Shown in pieces: positions 1-5,177 of a stretch of DNA of 8,533 bases. Position 1 is the first letter of the stretch; each line of letters starts with the position of its first letter. The position numbers and the translations under genes were made by a program. Source of the DNA: Campylobacterota bacterium (GTDB taxonomy: Bacteria; Campylobacterota; Campylobacteria; Campylobacterales; Sulfurovaceae); contig JAADEA010000074.1 of the NCBI GenBank assembly GCA_013153675.1, positions 1 through 8,533 on the forward strand. The letters are read 5' to 3'. Below the pieces are notes generated by a model. It was not told the DNA's origin. It was given only the letters and a program-made list of their open reading frames with translations, and did not search any database.

Positions 1-384
1 TATTGGGGCTGTCTTTTTATAGACCAATAGATCTGGAGAGTTATTCTCAAGCGCTCCTTTTAGAGCATCTTCAAACTCCCACTCAGTCCCAGTAACTGGC
101 ACTTTACCGCTAATTTCGCCTCTATACTCACTTGAGAGTGGTGAGCCAAGCCTTGACCATAAAATTACAATTGTTAAATCACTTTGAGATGGTTTTTCAA
201 TTTGAGATTGAAAATCGCCCCTATTTGCAAGCTGGACTCTATCTTCATAAAAGACTGTCTCAATTTTTAGCTTATCTTTATATTTTCTAAAAAGAGCCTC
301 AATTACTTGTTTAGCAATCCATCTTTCTTTTGCAACATCACTTGGTGAAGAGATAAAAATTTTAAAAGTTTTTAACCCCTCCAT
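1..384 (-). CDS. DUF4062-type N-terminal domain of a probable STAND NTPase (partial, 3' end outside window)
   Basis: The reverse strand stays open from ATG at 384 to the window edge, giving 128 residues. The opening KIFISSPSDVAKER (residues 8-21) matches the beta-strand plus 'SS..D...ER' signature of DUF4062. Later come LTIVILWSRLGSPL (about 69-82), GTEWEFEDAL (about 99-108) and DLLVYKKTAP (about 118-127), the block order I know from N-termini of large bacterial proteins that continue into a STAND-type NTPase and then WD40 or TPR repeats. DUF4062 is thought to have a TIR-like fold and to act as an adaptor or effector in conflict systems. The NTPase itself is not in view, so the full architecture is inference. 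An in-frame ATG at 390 also exists, but AAGG at 395-392 is spaced correctly (7 bases) only for 384. By hand count GC is about 36%, a little above what spot counts of the neighbours suggest. A stand-alone DUF4062 protein is the main alternative. Confidence 0.8.
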   Translation of the reverse strand, partial: MEGLKTFKIFISSPSDVAKERWIAKQVIEALFRKYKDKLKIETVFYEDRVQLANRGDFQSQIEKPSQSDLTIVILWSRLGSPLSSEYRGEISGKVPVTGTEWEFEDALKGALENNSPDLLVYKKTAPI

Positions 385-420
385 CCTCATACCTTATTAA
401 TTAATCAAAGTTTAATTTAA

Positions 421-426
421 ATTATA
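421..426 (-). promoter_or_regulatory. Candidate -10 box for the DUF4062 gene
   Basis: A perfect TATAAT is read on the minus strand, 37 bases upstream of the ATG at 384, with T-rich sequence upstream and no clear -35. This is the usual look of sigma70 promoters in Campylobacterota, where the -35 is poorly conserved. It implies a leader of roughly 30 bases, and suggests the DUF4062 gene has its own promoter rather than depending on read-through from the M15 gene. In AT-rich intergenic DNA a chance match is possible. Confidence 0.45.
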
Positions 427-455
427 TATTGGTAAAAATAAAAATTAATTTATTA

Positions 456-475
456 AAGCTTCAAAAGGGAAGTTT
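456..475 (-). terminator. Weak candidate terminator after the M15 peptidase gene
   Basis: The sequence can fold with arms AAGCTTC and GAAGTTT around a 6-base loop. On the minus-strand transcript one position is mismatched (A opposite C). It is followed on that strand by a long A/T-rich run containing T5 stretches. It is the only fold I see in the 391-538 gap that could separate the peptidase gene from the DUF4062 gene, but the stem is short and low in GC. The rest of the gap shows nothing beyond the -10 box. Confidence 0.25.
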
Positions 476-538
476 GACGTTAAATTATTTTTAGATTTGA
501 ATATAAAGCCCAAGAGGATTATAGAGAGGAGTTAAATC

Positions 539-1174
539 TCACCTCTTATCAAAATGTTGATAATCTTTACAACATCTCCAATCTCCTCCCCATCTCCATC
601 CATATGTCTTAAAAATTTTTACTGCCATATCATTTTTTAAAAGCATAGCTCTTTGAGAAGGAGAGTTATTTACTCTTACTCTTTTTAAAAACAAATAAGA
701 CTTTTTATGGGATGTTCTTCCATGTTTTGTTACATATGGATTTTCAATAGGATTTATATCTATTGCCTTGCCATAACTATGTCTTGACCATTTAGTTGTT
801 CCATCTACATAGCGACAATTAAAAGCAGAGGTATTATCAGCCTCAATTGAAGCAAAATCACTTCCTCCAAAATTGCTCACAAGCTCCATTCTTCTAATTG
901 GATATCTTATATCATACAATTTTTTAAAAATAGAGACTACCTCTTTTGCTACATCTTTGTGAACAATTAATTCTCCCATATGCTCTTTATTATCAAATCC
1001 TATATATGTAAGATTAATATATCTTAAATCCCTCAAGGGAGTAGGACATCCCATTTTATAAGAGTGACCTTTAATCATTCTCTCTTTAACTGAAGGAGAG
1101 ATTAAAGATATTTTATAGTTAAATTTTGCCTCTAATATTAAACTTAATAGAATAAAAAAGATTATTTTTCTCAC
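539..1174 (-). CDS. Exported M15-family zinc metallopeptidase (D-Ala-D-Ala carboxypeptidase/VanY-like)
   Basis: Predicted periplasmic or membrane-anchored enzyme that trims peptidoglycan peptides. The 211-residue protein starts with a hydrophobic segment (residues 3-16, with a possible cleavage after A16), a signal peptide or anchor. The M15 zinc-site signature is present: SRHSYGKAIDINP (130-142), with H132 and D139 as metal ligands in the HxxGxAxD motif, and DYQHFD near the C-terminus, with H207 as third ligand. GGSDFASIEADNTSAFNCR (103-121) is the region leading into the site, as in Peptidase_M15_4-type members. The start codon is GTG at 1174, preceded by AGAGG with 5-base spacing. Four cysteines (43, 120, 201, 202), two of them adjacent beside the zinc-site end, could form disulfides in the periplasm. 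The gene is divergent from the receptor and may share its control region. Family assignment is firm; exact bond specificity is not determined. Confidence 0.87.
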   Translation of the reverse strand: MRKIIFFILLSLILEAKFNYKISLISPSVKERMIKGHSYKMGCPTPLRDLRYINLTYIGFDNKEHMGELIVHKDVAKEVVSIFKKLYDIRYPIRRMELVSNFGGSDFASIEADNTSAFNCRYVDGTTKWSRHSYGKAIDINPIENPYVTKHGRTSHKKSYLFLKRVRVNNSPSQRAMLLKNDMAVKIFKTYGWRWGGDWRCCKDYQHFDKR

Positions 1175-1212
1175 TTTTACCTCTTTTTATCTGATTCAAA
1201 AAGTTACCTTTT

Positions 1213-1219
1213 TATCATA
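1213..1219. promoter_or_regulatory. Candidate back-to-back -10 boxes between the divergent peptidase and receptor genes
   Basis: The near-palindrome TTTATCATAAA at about 1211-1221 reads TATCAT on the plus strand (1213-1218) and TATGAT on the minus strand (1219-1214). Each is one base from TATAAT. If used on plus, transcription would begin near 1225, leaving the repeat cluster at 1231-1279 in the receptor's leader. If used on minus, the peptidase leader would be about 30 bases. No convincing -35 boxes are visible, so this is a tentative assignment. Confidence 0.3.
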
Positions 1220-1230
1220 AACTTTTTATT

Positions 1231-1279
1231 TGTTAATTTATTAACAATTAATTAACAATCAATTGGCAATCATTGTTAA
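1231..1279. promoter_or_regulatory. Palindrome plus three tandem 11-bp units: probable operator cluster of the copper-receptor gene
   Basis: TGTTAATTTATTAACA (1231-1246) is a perfect 7-2-7 inverted repeat. Overlapping it are three 11-base units in tandem: TTAACAATTAA (1241-1251), TTAACAATCAA (1252-1262) and TTGGCAATCAT (1263-1273). The third unit runs into TGTTAA, so that TTGGCAATCATTGTTAA (1263-1279) is itself a 17-base imperfect palindrome (6 of 8 arm pairs match). The shared core AATCATT also occurs in the classical Fur box, and the TTAAC/GTTAA half-sites also recall CRP/FNR-type sites. An 11-base period places successive units on the same face of the helix, as expected for cooperative binding. 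The cluster ends four bases before the ribosome binding site at 1283-1288. The repeats are seen; the identity of the regulator is not resolved. Confidence 0.5.
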
Positions 1280-1296
1280 AAAAAGGAGAAGTTGTA

Positions 1297-3309
1297 ATGA
1301 AAAAAATTGGTATATTGCCACTTTCAATAGCACTTTCAGCACTTTTATATGCTGAGGGAGTAAATTTAGGGACAATTAATGTGGAAGAGAGCTTAGACAC
1401 GCAAGTAATAAAAGATCTCTATTTAGAAGATATTAAATCTGCAGATATAGCTGAAGCTCTTTTTAAAGAGTTACCATCAGTAAATTTAATTAGAAGATCG
1501 CAAGTAGCAAATGATATTACAATTAGAGGACAAAAGAAAGATAATATAAATGTAGTAATTGATGGAATGAAATTATTTGGTGGATGTCCAAATAGGATGG
1601 ATCCTCCAATCTCGCATGTACTTTCAAATATTATTGACAGAATAGAAATAATTGAAGGTCCATTTGATGTGGAAAATTTTGGAGTATTAAGTGCAGATGT
1701 AAAAGTATATACTCTTGATCCCGTAAAAGGATTAAATGGAGATGTTAGTCTATCTTATGGAAAGTGGAGCTATCTTAAAAATGAGATGCATGTAAGAGGA
1801 GGTAGCGATAAGGTTCAATTTTTAATCGGTGCTTCTTATGAAAAAGCAAAACAGTATGAAGATGGAAGCGGAAGAGACTTTGTAGGACAAATCCAAAGAG
1901 CAATTGATGAGGGTAAAGCTCCAGCAAGTGCTCAATATCAACCTAAATATCAAGATATGGATGCTTATAGCAAAGGAACTTTTATAGGAAAATTACTTTT
2001 AAAACCTACAAAAGATCAAGATATTAAATTTACATATATCTACAATAGAAGTGAAGATATTTTATATCCATCTTCAAGTATGGATGCTTTATATGATGAA
2101 TCTGAATTGTATAAATTAGAGTATACAAGAAGAAATTTAGGAGCCTTTTCAAAAGAGCTAAAAGTTGAACTCTATAAAACAAAAGTTGACCATCCAATGT
2201 CAACTAAATATAGAATGTCTGCTCTTATGATGGGAGAGATGACTCATGCTCTTATCTCTGAGGTAAGAGGTGTAAAAGTTAAAAATAGTTTTGATATAAA
2301 AAATCACACAATAACTTATGGAGTAGATTATTCTATTAGAAATTGGGATGGAAAATATTATAAAAACTCTCAGCCTCTTCCAGAACCACGCTTTCATAGT
2401 ATATATGATGCATATATTAAAGATTGGGGCTTTTTTATAAAAGATCAATATAAAGTAGGCAAATTAACAGTTGAGGGCGGTTTAAGATATGATCGTGCAA
2501 AAAGTAGCTCTAAAAGAGATGATCAGCAAGATAATAGCTATAATCAATTAACTGGATATCTATATTTTACATATAACTTTGATTCAACAAGCAAAATCTT
2601 TTTAGGATTAGGAAAATCTTATAGAGTTCCAGATCCAAAAGAGCTATATTGGGTAAGCTCTAAAGGAGTTCCAATAGGTAATCCATCTCTAAAAGCAACA
2701 AAAAATTATGAGATAGATTTAGGATTTGAAAAGAGCTTTGATAGATTTACATTTAAAGCAAAAGCTTTCTACTCTCGCCTAAAAGATTATATTGCTTATA
2801 ATGCTTCAAAATCAAGCTATAACTATGAAAATGTAGATGCTAAATTATATGGAATAGAGCTAATGGGAACATACTTCTTTACAGACTCATTCTATGCTGA
2901 TTTTGGATTATCTTATCAAAGAGGTAAAAAAGATGAGCCTCTAAGTGGTCAAAGTGATAGAGATTTACCAGATGTTCCTCCATTAAAATTTAATTTAGCT
3001 CTAAATTATCAATATGATAATACTCTAAATTTCAAAGCAGAATTTATCGCAGCAAAAAGATGGACACATATTGATAGTGATAATGGAGAACAAGAAATTC
3101 CAGGTTATGGTGTAGTAAATCTAAAAGTTACTAAAAAAATAGGCAAAAATTTTGAAATTACTGCAGGAGTAGATAATCTATTTGATAAAGATTATGTAGT
3201 ATCTAATACATACAAAGATCTAAAACTTCTTACTACTGGCGGCGATAATGTAATGCTAATGCATGAGCCAGGAAGAAATATCTATGTAAATCTAAGATAT
3301 AGATTCTAA
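1297..3309 (+). CDS. nosA/oprC-like: TonB-dependent outer-membrane copper receptor, OprC/NosA family
   Basis: Predicted 22-strand outer-membrane channel that imports copper using TonB energy. From ATG 1297 the protein has 670 residues: signal peptide 1-19 (cleavage after LLYA), a possible TonB box around 26-32 (TINVEES), plug domain to about 140 with the usual ITIRGQ and VVIDGMK blocks, then the barrel, ending with VDNLFDKDY and a terminal Phe. In the plug, GGCPNRMDPP gives the CxxxM pair (C97, M101). In the barrel, DHPM gives HxM (H299, M301). That CxxxM/HxM combination is the copper site described for Pseudomonas OprC. A Met cluster follows (M307, M311, M312, M315, H317). In denitrifiers NosA supplies copper for nitrous-oxide reductase; no nos gene is in this window. 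An upstream in-frame TTG (1273) was rejected because AAGGAG at 1283-1288 sits 8 bases before ATG 1297. Convergent with exbB-exbD-tonB. The copper substrate is inferred from motif and family. Confidence 0.88.
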   Translation: MKKIGILPLSIALSALLYAEGVNLGTINVEESLDTQVIKDLYLEDIKSADIAEALFKELPSVNLIRRSQVANDITIRGQKKDNINVVIDGMKLFGGCPNRMDPPISHVLSNIIDRIEIIEGPFDVENFGVLSADVKVYTLDPVKGLNGDVSLSYGKWSYLKNEMHVRGGSDKVQFLIGASYEKAKQYEDGSGRDFVGQIQRAIDEGKAPASAQYQPKYQDMDAYSKGTFIGKLLLKPTKDQDIKFTYIYNRSEDILYPSSSMDALYDESELYKLEYTRRNLGAFSKELKVELYKTKVDHPMSTKYRMSALMMGEMTHALISEVRGVKVKNSFDIKNHTITYGVDYSIRNWDGKYYKNSQPLPEPRFHSIYDAYIKDWGFFIKDQYKVGKLTVEGGLRYDRAKSSSKRDDQQDNSYNQLTGYLYFTYNFDSTSKIFLGLGKSYRVPDPKELYWVSSKGVPIGNPSLKATKNYEIDLGFEKSFDRFTFKAKAFYSRLKDYIAYNASKSSYNYENVDAKLYGIELMGTYFFTDSFYADFGLSYQRGKKDEPLSGQSDRDLPDVPPLKFNLALNYQYDNTLNFKAEFIAAKRWTHIDSDNGEQEIPGYGVVNLKVTKKIGKNFEITAGVDNLFDKDYVVSNTYKDLKLLTTGGDNVMLMHEPGRNIYVNLRYRF

Positions 3310-3329
3310 GAGAGCTTCTCTTAGAATCT
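3301..3329. terminator. Hairpin terminator between convergent receptor and tonB genes, overlapping the receptor stop codon
   Basis: AGATTCTAAGAGA (3301-3313) pairs perfectly over 13 bases with 3317-3329 across a 3-base loop. The receptor's TAA lies inside the left arm (3307-3309). The tail is pyrimidine-rich rather than a pure T-run on the plus strand (TCCTCCTTTATCTT), and A/T-mixed on the other. Being symmetric and placed between two gene ends only 27 bases apart, it can serve both directions. Confidence 0.7.
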
Positions 3330-3336
3330 TCCTCCT

Positions 3337-4269
3337 TTATCTTAAAATATATCTTAAAGTAATAGATACTCTCTTTGGCAAAGCAAAAGGAACAGTAGCA
3401 GGATTAATAGGAAAAGCACTTCTAATAGCATCTAAAGTTGCTCTTTTAAACATAAAGTTTCCACTATAACTAATATTTCCTACCCCTCCATTTGGCAAAA
3501 TCGTAAAAGATACACTAACTATCCCACTTACTCCTCTTTTCTTAGCAATAAGAGGATAATATTTATTTGCCTCTATGCGTCTTAAGAGTTGTGCTAAAAA
3601 GTTTCTATTAACTCCTCTTCTTTGATTTTTATATCCTCCAGCTCCCCTTTTTTTAGATGCTTTAGCAAAAGAGCCTCTCTTAGCTCCTTTTTTACCTCTT
3701 TTTTTGCCATAGATCCTCTTTTTTTTACTTTTTGAATTAAAGGAGCTTTTTTTTGCTATTTTTTTCTTTTTCTTAGGAACTTTTTTGGCAATTTTTTTAG
3801 ATCTCTTTTTTATCTTTTTAACTACTTTTTTTCTTTTTTTAACTCTTTTAACCTCTTCTTTCTTCTCTTTTGGAACTTCTTTTAAAGATATAAACTTCTT
3901 TGGCTCAAATTCAACCTTATCTTCAAGCTCTATTTCCTCTTTCTCTTCTACCTTTTCTAAATCTGGCTCTTTAATCTCTTCTTGAGGCTCCTCTTTTTCT
4001 TCTACTTGCTCTTTTATCTCTTCTTTTGGCTCTTCTTTTACCTTCTCTTTTGGTTCTTCCTTAAAAGTTTCCTCTTTTTGGCTATTATCTTTATTCTCTT
4101 TTGATAGTTCCTTTAAACTACTCTCTTCTTTTAAAAGAGATATTTTAATTAAATTCTCTTTTGAGCCTTTATGTGAGATTTTATAATTTTTTATGGCAAA
4201 AAATATAAGAGTAGCTGCTATTATATAAAATGAAGATGTGATTAAAAAAGATTTTAAATATCTATTCAT
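3337..4269 (-). CDS. tonB: TonB energy-transducing protein with an acidic-then-basic periplasmic spacer
   Basis: Links the ExbB/ExbD motor in the inner membrane to outer-membrane receptors. The 310 residues comprise a short cytoplasmic N-terminus, one membrane segment (about 8-26), a long spacer, and a C-terminal TonB domain (about 224-310) with NKYYPLIAKKRGVSGIVSVSF, PNGGV, an ATLDAI helix and a final beta strand. The spacer is unusual. Residues 66-122 hold 28 Glu/Asp and include near-repeats EEPKEKVK, EEPKEEIK and EEPQEEIK. Residues 141-220 have 42 Lys/Arg and no acidic residue. Only seven prolines occur in the spacer, whereas typical TonB has a Pro-rich Glu-Pro/Lys-Pro linker. The membrane segment contains no histidine, so the SxxxH motif of E. 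coli TonB is absent. The ATG at 4269 overlaps the end of exbD by 8 bases with no good ribosome binding site, pointing to translational coupling. Family is clear from the C-terminus and the exbBD context. Confidence 0.88.
   Translation of the reverse strand: MNRYLKSFLITSSFYIIAATLIFFAIKNYKISHKGSKENLIKISLLKEESSLKELSKENKDNSQKEETFKEEPKEKVKEEPKEEIKEQVEEKEEPQEEIKEPDLEKVEEKEEIELEDKVEFEPKKFISLKEVPKEKKEEVKRVKKRKKVVKKIKKRSKKIAKKVPKKKKKIAKKSSFNSKSKKKRIYGKKRGKKGAKRGSFAKASKKRGAGGYKNQRRGVNRNFLAQLLRRIEANKYYPLIAKKRGVSGIVSVSFTILPNGGVGNISYSGNFMFKRATLDAIRSAFPINPATVPFALPKRVSITLRYILR
3970..4059 (-). repeat. Degenerate Glu/Lys/Pro repeats within tonB
   Basis: This stretch encodes tonB residues 71-100. Three near-copies of an 8-residue unit are present: EEPKEKVK, EEPKEEIK and, after a 6-residue gap, EEPQEEIK. 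The plus strand here is almost pure pyrimidine. Such repeats can change length by slipped-strand pairing, which would alter spacer length without breaking the frame if whole units are gained or lost. Confidence 0.5.
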
Positions 4270-4642
4270 GTTGAGTAACTATCGCTATATTTTCAAAGTT
4301 ATTACTTTTTAAAAGATCAAGTACTTTTACAAAATCTTTATATGGAAGCTCCTTATCACAATATAGCTTTATTAATGTATCTTTTTTAAAAGATAAAAGT
4401 TTAGTTGGCAAGTTTTCTAATTCAACTTTTTCTTTATCTAAATAGATTCCATCTTTTTGAGAGATAAATATCTTTATGCTATCTTTTAAATTATTCTCTT
4501 TTGCGCTTTTAGCAGAAGGAAGAGATATGGGAATAACACCTTTTGCTATAAATGTAGCAGTAGTTAATACAATTACAAGCAATACCAACATAATATCGAT
4601 AAAAGGAATTACATTCATCGAATCAAATTTCTTTATCTTCAT
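4262..4642 (-). CDS. exbD: ExbD, TonB-system proton-channel subunit
   Basis: Forms, with ExbB, the proton-driven motor that powers TonB. The 126-residue protein has the usual ExbD/TolR layout: a short cytoplasmic N-terminus, a single membrane helix (about 10-33), and a periplasmic domain. The helix starts with NVIPFIDIMLVLL, and D16 is the conserved membrane aspartate that takes part in proton flow. ISLPSAKSA just after the helix matches the family's conserved post-membrane strand. AAGGG lies 6 bases ahead of the ATG at 4642. It sits 30 bases after exbB and overlaps tonB by 8 bases, so the three form one operon. TolR is the main alternative, but the adjoining tonB and receptor favour ExbD. 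Confidence 0.92.
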   Translation of the reverse strand: MKIKKFDSMNVIPFIDIMLVLLVIVLTTATFIAKGVIPISLPSAKSAKENNLKDSIKIFISQKDGIYLDKEKVELENLPTKLLSFKKDTLIKLYCDKELPYKDFVKVLDLLKSNNFENIAIVTQHE

Positions 4643-4672
4643 ATATGCCCTTTAAAAGCTATAAATTGGCTC

Positions 4673-5104
4673 TTATTTCTTATAAAGAGCATCCCATTTA
4701 GCAAGTAACACCTCAATTTTCCTACTTAAATGGTTATATAAAATAGTTGCTGGAATTGCTACTAATAATCCAAGTGCAGTTGCCTTAAGAGCCAAAGCCA
4801 AAGATTTCATTATGGTCTTTGCATCTAAATTTCCACTCTCCCCCATTATATAAAATGTAATTATTATTCCTATTACAGTTCCAAGAAGTCCTATATATGG
4901 AGCATTTGCTCCTATTGTAGAAATAATAGTAATATTATTAGTTAAATCTACTTCAAGAAGCTCTCTATTTTTATATTTTGATAGATCTACTTTCCTAAAA
5001 AAGAGTAACCTCTCTATCCAAAACCAAAAGGCTAAAAAACTCATTAAACCCAAAATTCCAATTACACCATAATCAACAATCTCTTTTAGCTCTTCAATGC
5101 CCAT
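4673..5104 (-). CDS. exbB: ExbB, TonB-system proton-channel subunit (short form)
   Basis: Pentameric inner-membrane scaffold around ExbD that converts proton flow into motion for TonB. Taking ATG 5104 as start gives 143 residues, the short ExbB type common in Campylobacterota (E. coli ExbB is about 240). Three membrane segments are visible at about 13-36, 68-87 and 101-124. The last two carry the MotA/TolQ/ExbB signature blocks ANAPYIGLLGTVIGI and ALKATALGLLVAIPATI. The frame extends upstream to a TTG at 5131, but AAGGG at about 5115-5111 is correctly spaced (6 bases) for ATG 5104, and the extra nine residues are not needed by the family. It is the first gene of exbB-exbD-tonB, 73 bases after dctM. 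No strong promoter is visible in that gap. Confidence 0.92.
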   Translation of the reverse strand: MGIEELKEIVDYGVIGILGLMSFLAFWFWIERLLFFRKVDLSKYKNRELLEVDLTNNITIISTIGANAPYIGLLGTVIGIIITFYIMGESGNLDAKTIMKSLALALKATALGLLVAIPATILYNHLSRKIEVLLAKWDALYKK

Positions 5105-5177
5105 ATTTGCCCTTTGTAAAAAATTTATCAAAATAAGGTTAATTTTTTGTTAAATTTCTATAATTTTACTCATTAAT

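Noticed and set aside
474..507. Plus-strand TTGACG and TATAAA resembling a promoter
   Set aside because: The spacing is 22 bases, too long, and no plus-strand gene follows before the receptor at 1297.
525..546. Hairpin over the M15 stop codon (AGAGG..CCTCT)
   Set aside because: The stem is short with a two-base bulge and is not followed by a T-run on the minus strand.
1198..1213. AAAAAG-GTAA-CTTTTT type hairpin in the divergent region
   Set aside because: A six-pair stem of mostly A/T lying in a leader region; too weak to call an attenuator or terminator.
2200..2448. Minus-strand open frame of 82 residues
   Set aside because: Lies wholly inside the receptor gene in another frame, has no ribosome binding site and shows no recognisable domain.
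3785..3985. Plus-strand open frame rich in Ser/Phe/Leu
   Set aside because: It is the complement of the Lys/Glu-rich tonB spacer; its composition comes from the polypyrimidine strand.
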